Assembly: GCA_959347315.1 (NCBI GenBank)
Contig: OY365806.1
Span: 34,811,026-34,875,025 of the forward strand
Length of the DNA: 64,000 nucleotides
Origin: Bimastos eiseni
Taxonomy: Eukaryota > Annelida > Clitellata > Crassiclitellata > Lumbricidae
Reading direction: 5' to 3'
In this document: positions 26,534 to 40,300 of the stretch, in pieces
Numbering within the stretch: position 1 is the first letter of the stretch
Layout of the letters: each line of letters begins with the position of its first letter
The notes under the pieces: generated by a model
Seen by the model: the letters and a program-made list of their open reading frames with translations, nothing else
The model's database searches: none
Told to the model about the DNA's origin: nothing
Program-made: the position numbers and the translations under genes

Positions 26534-29500
26534 AGAAAACGATTACAATGCTCATGCACACATTCAACAGGACCTATACTGTATTGTGTTATATTTATTA
26601 ATTTGTATAGCGCCGCTCGTAGCAGTGGCTATTACAGTCTATATGCTGCTAAGATACATCATGCAAATGGTAGGACTATGATGGGAAGAGGAAGCAGTCA
26701 TGACTCTCTAGTTGTCCAGGGGGCCACGGTCCAGTAGGTGAACCATCATAAACAATCCTGCAGTGCAAAACAATACAACTGACATTTGATATCTAGTTCA
26801 ACCGAATGCTATAGGCTACTGTACTAAGGCTGGGCAGCAGGAGACACTGAGAACCATAAACAGACTGAAGAGCTAAGTTTTCAGTTTGGACAAGAAATAG
26901 TCATAATGAATCGGTGTTATGTCGGTCTCGACAGAAGACATATTTTTATCTGTATATTTATATAACGCATTTTCATAGACGTTTGTACGTCACAGGTGTC
27001 TTACTTGCTGAAATCCTTTACAGGCCGACAGAATTAGCGTTTGCTGTATGCAACCAGTGGTTTTGTAGGGCGCTTTTTACGTTGTCCCGAGTACGCAACG
27101 AGCACCGAACATAGGATCCGTTTAGGTTCCGTACATGGTGAGCGTTCTCGTGGTGCTCAGAGTATAACCGGTGCCTACTGGGGGGTACGACTTTGAATGG
27201 GGCCGTAGTTTGACAGTTGCAATTGGAACCGGGTTGGGGATCTTGTGTGACCTTTCAGGGTGAACGTGGGTGGGAGGTCTTCCCTGTTGTCGTCTTCCCT
27301 GGCCTTATACAGAATGATGTATGTATTACCTTCACCCTCAGCCTCTCTTACTACGGACCTCTATGGTCTCTCTCTTATGGACCTCTATGCTATTATGGAC
27401 TTCTAGTCTCTCTTATGGACCTCTAGTCTCTCTTGTGACCTGGCCGCTTAACCTCTAACCTTTTAACCTTCATGTAGCCTTGGCACGCTGGCCTGTCAAC
27501 CAATAAGGAGGACACAGTTGTTCGTTTGGTAAGAACACTGAGCCTGTAACAAGGATACAATCATACTAGAAGCCTCCCTCCAATGGGCACTTCGCAGGTC
27601 ACCGTTTAGGGATCTTGAGCCAGTCCTTTACTCATTACAGTTGCTCGGCGTCCTTGATGTTCTCTGCCCTCTATGGTCGTCAGTGCACTAATGAAATTTA
27701 GAAGGATGCAATATCAATAATACACTTATATTGTAAGAGAGATGATGGGACTCTAATCACAGCCAGGGAGGAAATTTATTTAAAGATATCAGTTGCATCT
27801 CTGAGCTTGGTTACTGCTATGGCCATATACTCTGGTCAGCGCAAAAATCAAATGGTATTGGAGAGCCACCCTGGCCATCCACTCTCATGCCAAGGCTAAG
27901 AAAGTGAAGTTGCTAATACTTCATGCTTATAATGGTCACCTCTCAGGCTGACTTAAGGAACTTCTCATTACTGGAACTGGTCATGATTGTTATGAGTGTT
28001 GTTGACCGATTTCATTAAAATCGACCATCGATTATGGTGTTATATATATAAGTCATTAAATTAAACTTGATTGGATGGATTGTATAAATAATTAGGCTCC
28101 TTTGTGGTGGATGGCAGGTTTGACCGCGGTCTTTTTGTGGGGTCTCGGTTGAGCGATCGTCTGTGCTTCTGGCAAAGGAATGACCATAAGAGACAGTTGG
28201 ACAGACGGACAGGACAGACAGATATAGAGAGGCTGATGTGGTTGGTAGGCCTAGATATTTGGATGAACCGTGGGGTTTCTTTACTGATTTGGATTCCATA
28301 GGTCAAGTTTCTGTGTTGCTTAACTTCTGGTAGGAAGACTCCATTTTTTTAATAGTTTGCATTGAAATCACAATTCCACTGTGGCTGCTGACAAATTAAC
28401 TTGAACACCGTAGTTGAAAGTCCTCATATTGATTTAACATTTACGGTTTATGATCATAGTTTATAAGGAGCCTGTTCAAGAAAAAATAAAATGTTGTTGA
28501 CAATCGCAGCTTGAAGGAAAATTCATTCATAAAAATTGTAGAAGACCTATTGTTGGTTTAAGGGTAGAGAAGTAACTGTTTCAATTTATGAACATCAGGC
28601 AAAATCGAACAACGTTGCGTCTTTTCTTGAATCAACACTCTGCTGTGGTTGAAAATGTTACACATTTTTGAAAGGTCACAGACTATTTGTTTTAAGAATG
28701 ATTTTCTAGGTCATTTTTTGAACTGTTGTGCTATAGTAATTTTCAAACATGCCATTTATTTGATTTTCAGATGGGTGGGTCCAGGTGCAACGGTTGGGCG
28801 TGAACAGGAGGGTCCATCTTTGGTAGGGGGTGATCAGGATCGGGTGAGAGCTTCAGATGGGACACTGACCATTAGCAATGCAGAGGAATCGGACACTGGA
28901 AACTACACGTGCATTGCTCAGAATTTGGCCGGAACGACAAACAAAAGCATCTGGATTGTGGTCTCTGGTTGGTTGATTTTGTGTTTTATTTTATTTATTC
29001 AGTCTTGGACTTGAAAGATTTTTGGGAGAATGGAAAGTTCTAGACTTTGCACTTATCATTAATATTCAATATAAATAATGATGTTGGTAATTCATTCTTA
29101 TTGAGTCTTACCATGCGGTTAAAAGATTGTTAAGTTTTAACCAAAGGTAGAAAAAGATTTAAGGAGCATTGTTCTGAATTGGCTATTACTGACCAATGTC
29201 ATAACATTTATGACTATTCTTTCATCTTTCATTTCTTTAATCTTGTTACTAATTGGTATCATTATTAATAATAATATTTCTATTACAGGTTAGTAATATT
29301 TATATTGATCATTAGTAGTCGTCAGCAATATCATATTTAAGAACTTTTGCATTCCCTTCACGAACGCTTTCCTTTTTGTTTCACAATTGAATCCAGTTCC
29401 TCCGATAATAGTTCGACCTCCGTTGAGCATTCGTGTCACGGAAGATGATCCGGCGAGCTTCGATTGCAAAGTCCATGGCACTCCGTTTCCAGTTACGAAA

Positions 29501-31361
29501 ATCTCATGGATGTTTGACGATGATCTGCTTGATGTGAGTCTCAATGAAAATGATCAAAGTAGTCAGTAAGCATGCAGTCCAATGCATTTGCCACAAAGAA
29601 TATATGATAGCTGAATAAACTGATGATAAGAAATAAAAGATATTAAGTCATCCAGAGATATTTGGAATGCATCTCAGATTAAAATAGAATGACTCACATA
29701 TAATGCAACGCTTTAGAAGTTGATAAATTAAGTCTGTGTGTTAATATGCCTATGCATCCATCAGTATTTGCATGTGTGTGCTTGTGTGAGCGTGCATGTG
29801 TGTGGAGAGATATAATGCTATTTGACTACCCAAGAGCTCTGCTTATTCTAAACAAAGAGTAAAATAATTGCAAAGAATGAGTATTATGTGGCTTCCTCTT
29901 TATTGTTGTCTAAAGTCTTGCTTTCCACAACTACACATTGATCTCAGAATGGCCCTTGAAATCCAATGCTTTCGTCTGAATTCTTCATCCTCTGCATTAC
30001 TGCCAAAAATAAACAGTAAATAAATATATATCAGCCAAATGAGGCAAGTAGTGAAAAACTAGCAAGTGAATTATGGCTTTTTGGAAAGGGTCGAGTTCTT
30101 TCATCGGGAAATCCACCATTTGATTAGTGATTTCTAAAAACGTTAAATATTGTTTTAAAATGGAGTTTGGAAATTATTCTGGATAAAGTTCCATAAATTA
30201 TTGTGCCATCTATATATTAGGCTTATTGAGAAAATGATCTGACAAAATGCAGGAAATTCTAATATCAAAGTGGAAAATAATTTAGATTTGTTAAGAATGT
30301 CTAAGGAAATTATGCAGACTTCTGACTACATTACTGGTAACATTTATATTTTGTTCACAAAATACACGCTTGCTCACCATCTCAATTGTACTCCCCATAG
30401 AGCTCCATCTCCTACTTAGGAACTCCTCATCTTCATTTTACACCTCTCTGAAAACTCCTTTTCAGTAGCGGTTAGGATGGGTAGTAATCTTGAAGGGGTG
30501 CTATATCCAATATTTATGAGTGATTGATTGATTGATTTCCTAAAACTTATATAGAGAATAGCAGAATGAGGTGTAAGGTAATTACATCATTTAGCTTCCT
30601 AACACCTATGCCTGACTTCAAACCACAACTTGGAGTACAGTTTTAGTTCTCATGCTTGATGGTTTCAGTTGAGCAAAGCACGTTTTGAAATGGATCCTGT
30701 CAGCGGGTTGCTTCGTCTGCCACGGGTTGCTCTGTCTGATGAGGGTAACTATGCCTGTGTTGTCAACACAACAGGGCATTCGGTTGCTGTGTCTACCAAC
30801 GCCCACCTCTACGTTGAAAGTGAGATACCACGAATTCTATCTATAGACTCAACATTTCAGCTTGTGTGTTAGGAGAGGATGTAAGACGTGTGATACTAAG
30901 GTGTTTGCTTTCAGTCGAGTGAGGTCGAGAACTGTTGTTGTGGGTCAGTTTTTGATTAGTTTTTTGCTTTAAATGATGGATACCATTTGGTGCTTAATTT
31001 TGTTCAGAGGATGTTTAACTTGAGACAACCTCGGTTCAAAGGATCACCTGCTTTATGGACACTAATTTTTACAGAAAATTATAGTTTGCAGATATAAAGA
31101 GAGCTCGTGTTACAGCATTTGCACGAATGAGAAGGAAGTGACGGATGGGGGGAGGGTGTGGGGTGAAGGGGGTAGCTTGAAATAGGTGTTTGGTTTATGA
31201 CTGATCTCAAATTGCTTTGATTCAATTTGCCACCTCTAGAAAGCCTAATCAGAATCTATACTCTAGCTTAAATAATGTTGGAATTCATTAGCGACATCAA
31301 GGAAAAAGCAGATCACTAGAAAAGATGATTGCATGCTGAGGTTTATAGACAGATAGATCCC

Positions 31362-31394
<33 letters not shown>

Positions 31395-34300
31395 ATACTG
31401 CATTGCTAAGGTTTCAGCTTGCTCATCGCTATAACATCCCTATGTCCGTTTCTTCATCCCAATAATTATAATGAAGAAGTAATATTATATTATAGATGCC
31501 TTATAGCTTGTTTCTCTGATCACATTCTAGTCTAAGTGAAGTCTCTGTCTCTCTTTCTTTGTCTCTATCTATGTCTCTACTTATGTCTCTGTCTTTCTTT
31601 CTCTGTTTGTATGTCTGTCTGTCTTTTTCTCTTTCTGCGAATGGCTTAATTGTTCGGCCACACGTACTGGTAGGTCCTAATTGTGGATCTAATACTTAGC
31701 CACATTGCTCATACTCCATGATAGGAAAGGCCGCCTTTATTGTTTGAAATGCGTGTTGGTCGTCGCCATCTTCTAATTCGTTGACTCGATAACTGAGCTG
31801 ATCGTGTCTGATGCTCATTGCTTTCCTTGTCAGTGCATCCTTATCCTACGCGTTCTCTGTCTGCTCCTCTTGTTTAGTATCTCACACAGCCAACAGTTGA
31901 AAACTGTGACTGTTGACAGCAGGCAATTCGCTTGTTTATAACCAACCATGGAGTCATGTAATAGGACCTTGCTTTGAATTTGCTGGTTTTCAGAACTTTA
32001 ATTGGTGAGAGGAGGGAGATGGAAATGTTTGTATATGATGAGAGAGATGAAATTCTCAGCGCTCCTACCATCATCGCTGTTCGTTGGGCAGCGACGTTGG
32101 GGACTGAGATCGCACCTCCTGGTGAACATCATGTTGCTGGGGGGGAAGGGAGAGGGACGAGCGATCAACCGATGAGATTCGTTTCTGATTATTGGATTGA
32201 TTGAAATCTAGTACATGTATTTGTTTACTAATGTTTAGGAGCTATTAAAAACCAGTATCGTTACCTATACTTATATTCGGCTTTTCACCTCTCTCTGTTA
32301 GCCTAGGTTAGTTATTCTACCTCTTGGAAGTTGTTCAGAATACTGCAGATCTAGCAGATGTTGATTGTGGTTGAAAAGGACACATTCAGATTTCTATGAA
32401 TGCTTATAACTGACAGCTTGAAATGGATAGATCTATTCCAGATACAATAAACACCATAGAACAGTTTGACGTAGATAGCTGTATAAATTGCTTTACCTGC
32501 AATAAGCCAGGTCCTGGTTATAAATCACTTTCCGATGTCATATTCAGTAGGTATGTTGTTAAGATGTGTGGCGGAAAAGCACAGTGGGTGGGTCAGCACA
32601 GTGGGTGGATCATTGCTCGCCTGCCTAGGCAGTAAAACAGCGACCTCTTGTACAAACGAGAGGTAGCTTTTTATATTTAGTTGAATGGAGACTGCCAAAG
32701 CGGTTGAAAATGACGCCCCATGGGTGACGGCATCAAATCCAGTAGATACTCATAATCATTATTTCAAGATTTCTACTGTACCCCAGTATCCATAAAAGGA
32801 AGTTGCATTAACCAGCTTATTTAAAAGCATACAATAAAGACAATATCAATGAGCAAGCAAATCGAAAATTGGTTCCAGGTCATGATGAAAGGACCAGTCA
32901 ACATTAATTAGGAGACAAAATATTTTATGGTCCTTAATAGATTACAGAACTTTCCATTAGTAAATAATTAATGACTGGGTGAAGTAAACTCAGCAGCAAC
33001 TGATGTGTTAAACGGTAACAGTGCATTATCTCTTCTTGCAAATTACAGTTAGATTATATACCAGTAGCAGCAATTCGAGTTACACGACTTCACACCCAGT
33101 TCAATCAAAGCAATCATATGTCAAGTGATTTGTACAGATAATTGAGCATCTGGATGCTCTAATTAATTCCTTCTGATGTTTAACTTCTTTCCCTATTTTT
33201 TGTCAGTCTGTTTTTGATCTTGTGCAGGCAAGAAATGTTTCTTTTAACTTGGTACAAAACATACAACATTAATTAATTTGGTTTGTAGTATCAATATAAT
33301 TGATCCAGCATTATTTTCATCTTTGTTGCAGGGTCAAGAGCCTCAAGCAGTAGGCCTATGGTGGGACACCATGCAGGGTTTTCAATTTCACTATGAAATT
33401 AGTCATCATAGGATTTATTAAAAAAACTGTTTTCATTTTCAAATGAATGCCTAATAATGGATCACACGTTTTTGCTGCTTGGAGCATTAACTGCAGAATT
33501 TGCAACATCCGTATGGCACACCATTTTTCTACCCAATTACTTTCTTTCTTCACCTTATACACCGTTATTTGTCAATGTTCTGACGTGCAAGTGGTTCAAA
33601 TTCAAGGCACTCCTACAATCCTGTCTCTTGTCTATCATAGTGTAGTTGCCGAAACTGTTGTTAAGATGGCAGAGTGGCTAAAAAAACAAGTGATACCAGA
33701 AGCCCGCATTTAAAGGACATTATAGTTGAAGAGAGATGCTCAATCGAATACCCATTAACCCCTCCCCATTAACCCTTCCCAATTAACCCCTTCCCAATTG
33801 GTGCTTACTGAGAGATAACTTATTGATCCGAATTCCTTACGTATTTTGTGGATGCCTTTTTCCAGATTATGGCTGGCATTAGCAGACGCTAATGTTCCCA
33901 GGCACACTGGAACGCCCTTGAAATGCTGTGTTTGCATGTCACGTAGTTTTGTATGTATATATTGTATGTATGTATGTATGTTGTCATGAATGTAACTATA
34001 AATGGTTGGCCCGAATCTGTGAATATAGGTTACTGTGAACCCAATAAAAAAGTACCACTTTTTAGTATGTCATAGGTGCGAAATAGATGCAGTATAAAGT
34101 ATACAGCACATGCATTTATATTATGTATAATTATTATATCAAGACATAGAATTCGATGCCTCTCAGAAGCGACTTTAGGTACATGTAGGTTAAAAATGTA
34201 TGGTGCAAATGTATGTCTTAGCATAAAGGTATAGGCAGCATTTATATAGAGACAGGCATCTTTGTCTGTGCTGGTGCTGGCCATTTTGGTGTTTGGTCTC

Positions 34301-37300
34301 GCCAGACATTATGTTGGCAGAGTAGTTATTTATTACCTAACTTTTTTATAGGAACTGCTTTGCTGCTCTGTAGAGTGCGATCTAGAGTATTTAGTTTCAC
34401 ATTTCATGCAAGTGTTTACATTGCCCGGGAGTGGGAGTGTGGTAGGCTGGGAAATGGGAATCTAATATATAGATCCACATGGGGTCAGGTGGGGTAAGTA
34501 TGGGAGATGTTAGGATGGAGCTTTGGAAGCCGATGGAAGTCTCCAGTTTCATTGGTCCCTCCCACTTGGTTGAATCGGAACCGTCAACGATGCTTTGATG
34601 TTGGACTTGTAATGGCCGCTGCTGAATGGGTGTCTGGGTCATTGGATGTGTGTCATGCCTTGTCTCTATGATTTTTGTCTCACTGGATCTTCCTATGGCT
34701 TGGGCGAAGATTGACAAGGCCCAAGCGACTCATGGTTGACCCTTTCTGCTTGTCTTCGTCCGTCCGTCCGTCCGTCTGTCTGTCTTGCTGGCCGTCCGTC
34801 CGTCCGTCTGTTTATCAGTCAGTCATCGAATATATCAATTTCTGTCTGGTCATTACTCATTCCAACTTGTCTTTCTTTCCCATTAACTCCATTTTCTCTT
34901 TTTACCAAATAACAATGATGGGTTTTTAAATGCCTGTAATGGAAAAACAATGCCTTTGCTTTGCACTTATAAATGATAGGACCAAGGATTTAAAATCAGG
35001 CACTTTACCAGAGTGTCACTGTCCGGACGAGGGGTGATCTTGCAAGAGTGGGGTTGTTTAGTTATGGCAGCTGACCTAGGAACCTGATTGGTTTGCCTCC
35101 CATGCTTCTGTTTAACTTAGGTTTACTTTACTTTTTGGATCCATTCTGAATGCTCTAAACAAATGGATGAAACCAGGACAGAAATGGATGGATTAGACAG
35201 ATAACTCACTGACTGTGTGACCCACAGTGTTAGACTGACTCACTGACTGACTGACTAAATCAGACTGAGTCAGAGTGCCTGACTGATAGACTCTGTCAAA
35301 CTGACTGAATCAAACTGATTGATGGACTCATGGACTGGCTGACTGAATAACTGGCTATCTGACTGACTGAGTAAGACTGACTGGCTGACTTACTGACTGA
35401 TTGGCTGACTTACTGACTGACTGGCTGACTTACTGACTGACTGGCTAACTTACTGACTAACTGATTCAGTTGGACAGTTACTGTTTATGTGTTACAACTG
35501 ATACCTTTGTGTAGTAGTCACTTTAGATTTGACAAGAACTGGTTGTCTTAAGATGAGAATCTGATAATCTAATTATGGTGGCAATAATAATATCAACGTC
35601 ACCATAACGATATTAATAATAAGAAGAATAACACACACAAATTTTAAAATTTCAAACTGTATGTCTTTTGATATTTTTGTGTTAGGGATCACCAGGTAGA
35701 GTTTTGCGAGACTTGAAGCAACTTAGTAACTCCAGACCCTTACCAAAACTCGCTTCTTCAGCTCTGCATGCCAGTGTGTTTTCCGTTACTCTACAGCCCT
35801 CCCCTCCATAGATAATTGAGAAAGCAATTATATTAATAATACAATATACGACTGATTGGTCCCCTTACTAAATTTCCCTGGTCTCTGATTACATGCAAGA
35901 CAAGTTACATTTGCTCCCTGTCTGTCAGTGCATTCACTTCAGACTATGTTCATTGGTATGGAGCTGTCTATTGGGTTGAGCTCCAGTCTACTTGAAATTC
36001 CTTATTGTTCCTGTCACAGCATGTCCGGGTCGCCGATCTTTACGTTCAGCCTCTCAACATACTCACTTTGTACCTTTTGCTCGCACAACCATGACACAGT
36101 CCAGGGCGTTCGCCATTGCTGGCCCTACAACGTGCAATGATCTCTCTCTGGTCATCCACGCCCTTCCTAGGGGTACCTCTGATACATTTCATTGACACCC
36201 CAAGACTCTTCTTTTTGCTCGGGCCTAGATCAGGAGCACCTCTGAGTAGTCGTCTTGAAGGAGCGCTATATTAAATTCATATAAATTAAAATTAAAATAT
36301 ATATTCATAGAGTTGTAGCTGGTCCAGAACATTTGAAGATTTTTTGAGGTCTTGAGTAAATTCATTTGATTTCATTTGCTAAGATTCAAGCTATGATTTG
36401 TAATAAATATATTTTTGCACAATTTAATTGTTGTAAATTGTAAATTTGTATATACCCTAGAGCGATTGAAGTTCAAACCAGTGCCAGTCAACAGTAAACT
36501 GGAGTTTGGAAGTCACTCCCAGATTGTCTGCCGTGCGGATGGCAGAACTGCTCCGAAGGTGAAGTGGCATAAGGATGGAGCGATGAATCTTCCAGACCAA
36601 GTGGAAGACCTCGACGGAATCCTCGTCTTCAAGGAGGTGCGTCATTCGGATTCCGGTCGGTACACCTGCATCGCATCCAGTGAACAGGGATTCATCAATG
36701 TCACCATCAACGTCGATGTCGTCGGTAATTATCATGACATGAGTATTGTTCTTTATGGTGACTAACAGTTGAGGTTATATTGATGATGGTAATGACTAGT
36801 GGTGGTGACTGAATTTTAAGTATTATTGTTAGGGCTTTAGACATTATTGATGAATTAATTGATTAATCATTAATTAATTTGAATGATTATATTGATTTTT
36901 ACGATTAATCATACATCTTGTGTTGTCAGCAAAACATGTGGCTGGTTTGTTTACATAATTAGTTGAAGGAAGACATTGTTGCTGAAAATGTAAACAAGAC
37001 TACTAATAAAAATGAACAAATTCAATAAATATGAATAATGCTGTTAAAAGATAAACAATGAATATGCTAATTTTGTATTGGTCATTACTTGTTGATAAAA
37101 ACATTTAATCACAAATAACTATTTGTTAATCGCTAATTCTCAAATACAGGGAAACTATTAGAAAAATTAATTGTGAACAGTCTAATTTTTATTATTATTA
37201 TTAAGTTATTATTTGAGATAGAATCATCCAGTTTGATATCTTGAGAGATGTTTACATCTTGAATAACAAGCATTGGCTGCAATAGTGGCAAATGGTCATC

Positions 37301-40300
37301 TGAGGGAGAACTCTACCCATACATTCCACCTTGCGTGAATAAGCCGCATTACAAGAAAGTGCTCGAACCGATTGAGCTTCAGATCACATTATTACAGTTG
37401 TTGTTATTATTATTATTATTATTTGTCACCTCGTTCAAAGTATGTGTTGTTTTTTATTCTAGTTAAGCCAAGATTCAAAGTGCGTCCACTGAACACGACA
37501 GCAGTCGAAGGCAATTCAGCCATGTTGCATTGCGTTGCCATTGGTGACCCTTTACCCACAGTTCAATGGGATAGAAACAACAAAGTGAACTCATTCGACT
37601 TCCTGCGATTCAAGGTTTGTTGTTTTGAGACGAAGTTTTATAAGTGCAGGAAACAGATGTTCATCAAATGCCACTTGCAAGAAAGGAGCAGATCGAAAAT
37701 GGCCGATGTAATGCCTTTCCATAATGTATTGTGTTCATTTTTGAGCCTTGTTAATACATATCAAATATTTTGTATTGTATCTAGGTACTTATACAGCGCT
37801 TCTTACGGGGCTACATGTAGCTATTTAGTGGTGCCCCAACGAAATAAGAAAGACTTCAAGCAACAAAGGGGTTAGGGTGCGAGAGGCAATGGGATGCTAG
37901 TGTAGGGCATCAGCCATATGGGCAAAAAAATGTGGGAGTAGCTAGGGAGGCTTTAGTAGTATTTATTGATGTGTTTACTTGTTTATGTATGAGTTGTTTA
38001 CCAGATTAATTGTTTACATTTATATTTGCTTGTTTGTCAGGTGCTGAGCAATGGTTCACTGTCAATATCCGAGGTCTATATGGAAGACAGTGGGAAATAT
38101 GGCTGCACTGCAGGCAACAGCGGTGGCTTTGAACAGGCAGAAGTCTACCTGCATGTAATAGGTTAGCACGTTTTCATTTACTCTAAGCTGTCATCTACTT
38201 TGCCCTATCTCCCATGTTTTCCTCTTTTCTTTTCCTCCCCATACTTCTGCTCCTACCTTTTCTCATACTTATCTTTTTCCCTCTCTGGTGCTCTTCAGTC
38301 AGCTGTTTATATTCATCTTGCGTGTGTTCCTCTGCCTCTTCATTCTTCTTTGTTTCCTCCTAATCTTCCTTCTTACATTCTTCTTTCATATATGTCTTCT
38401 TCACATTCCTCCTCTTCACCTAGAACTGTTTTATTCTTCTCACTCACATACTCCTATTCTCACTCTGCACTTTTTTCTTATTTCTTTATTCTTCTTCATC
38501 AAATTCTTCACCTTTAGGATATCATCGTTTGAACTGTGATAATTAATTAATCGACACAATATTCTTTGTTGACCAGATTCCGAATCTCACCAGCGGAATC
38601 AGTTCTTCAGCAATTCCGATGGGGCCATTATTGCCGACAACTTCGATATGATGAAGACAATTATCATTGCAGTGTGCAGTGCAGTCGCCTACCTGGCCAT
38701 CGTAATTGGTCTTACCGTCTACTGTAGCATTCGACTTATACGTGCGAAAACCTTGCGCAAACACGTAAACTCGTCCAACAATCAAGGTTTGTAAATGCAT
38801 AAGCATTAATAGCATATCTTACATTTTATGTATTCTAAAATCTGTTGTTAAAATTAAGCAATTCACCAAAAATATGACCAGAATGTTTCATGGTACTCAG
38901 TAAAGGCGTCAATCAATCATCTGTCAAATTTGTTGAACAGCACTGCTTACAGTTATCTAATGACATACTGTCACAGGTGAAAATGTCGCTGAGAACGGAA
39001 TGTTGGCTTCTGAAAACACGGAATTAGTTGAGAAGAAGGACAGAGAAGTGTGTACAATTCGCAGTGAGATGGATGCGCGCTCATCATCAAGTGTTGGCAC
39101 TCTGAATTCACGCTTCATGACCTGTGCACCAAGTTCACAGATCATGCAGCGAATATTTGACAAATTGTCCTTTCCACGCAACCGCCTTGTGACCTTGGGA
39201 ATGCTAGGTAAAGCTTCAAGTGTTATCCAATATAGTTGTTATTGTATTGTACATTTTTTATGTCACAGCATCAAGTGAGCTCCTCAGGGTCCTTACTAAC
39301 TCGCCAAGCTAGAAGATTGGTTTAGTGAATTGAGTAATTAATTACTAAGCGATTGAATCATAGGTCTCAATCTGTTTGATTGAGGAATTAAATCAATCAT
39401 TGACTTGTGCTTTCTCTAGACCCTGCTTATGTGAGAAGTCATTATATCAATTCTGCATATGATGTTGTGGGTAACATAGATTACAAATTCTGTAAAATTC
39501 TTATACTTTAGAACACTACTTATTATTCCTAAGGTTACAGTAGCTATTATAAGTGATTTAAAATTCATTTACATTTCTTTTTTTGGTGGTGCACATGTAA
39601 TTTAGAATGGGTTCATTTGCATTAACTGTGACTTAAATTGATTTATTTAATGGTGATTCAATTAACGGTTTCAATCATTTCACTCAATCAATTAGTTCTT
39701 TTAATGGTTCCACATGACATCTTTGTTGTCTTGTAATGGCATGTGGAATTGATTTGTGTAGTTGATATGTTGCTGTTGATTGCTCTGCTAGGAAAAGGCC
39801 ATTATGGGGACGTTTTCCTAGCCAAGGCCTTTGGAATCCAGGACAGTGATGGCACTGAAACTTTGGTCATGGTCAAGTCATTGTTGACACGCTCGGCTGT
39901 GCACGTCGACGAGTGCCTTCATGAGATTGAGCTGTTCAGTCGCCTGAACCATGAACACGTCGTTCAGCTGCTTGGAATCTGTCATGAAGCAGAACCTGTG
40001 TTCCTTGTCATGGAGTACTGTGAATGGGTGAATACTTACTACCTTATACAAGTCTAATTGTAAGAGAACCTTTCAGACATGGAGTTTGGAATTTGTCAGG
40101 AACTTCCTGGGATTACTCTACTTGTTATAATCTGACACAGGTGTTATATGTGCATAGCAATCTATAAGATCCGGGATAGACATGTGCCTTTAATGTTCAA
40201 GAAGTGTGACATGATCAACTTTAGTGGAAACTCATTATGCAATACAGCGTGAGTGAATTACGGTCACGAGATATGATGTCAAGTAATCAATGTTGTCTTA

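Larger units (their letters stand above)
24428..28770 (+). other. PTK7: PTK7 intron
   Basis: Holds CAT/CGT (24714-24770), ACAG (25262-25290), CA (25396-25450), TA (25541-25571) and TA (26494-26531) tracts, ACAT-rich sequence to 25.9 kb, a dispersed repeat copy (26158-26275), a GA tract, and LINE-tail-like pieces (26588-26700, 26935-26990). Confidence 0.7.
28968..30668 (+). other. PTK7: PTK7 introns and LINE tail
   Basis: Covers two introns (28968-29396 and 29534-30668) around the Ig5 exon at 29397. The second intron carries a LINE 3' tail at 30385-30540. Otherwise AT-rich and unremarkable. Confidence 0.6.
30820..36460 (+). other. PTK7: PTK7 intron, 5.6 kb
   Basis: Contains a G-quadruplex motif (31147-31172), TA tract (31362-31397), CT-rich tract (31545-31635), a 13-15-bp CCCATTAACC-type repeat (33751-33800), CCGT tract (34757-34810), GACT repeats (35225-35465) and a LINE fragment (35890-36298). 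Confidence 0.7.

Noticed and set aside
33655..33715. tRNA-like start GGCAGAGTGGCTAA
   Set aside because: The anticodon and T arms are missing, so neither a tRNA gene nor a clear SINE.
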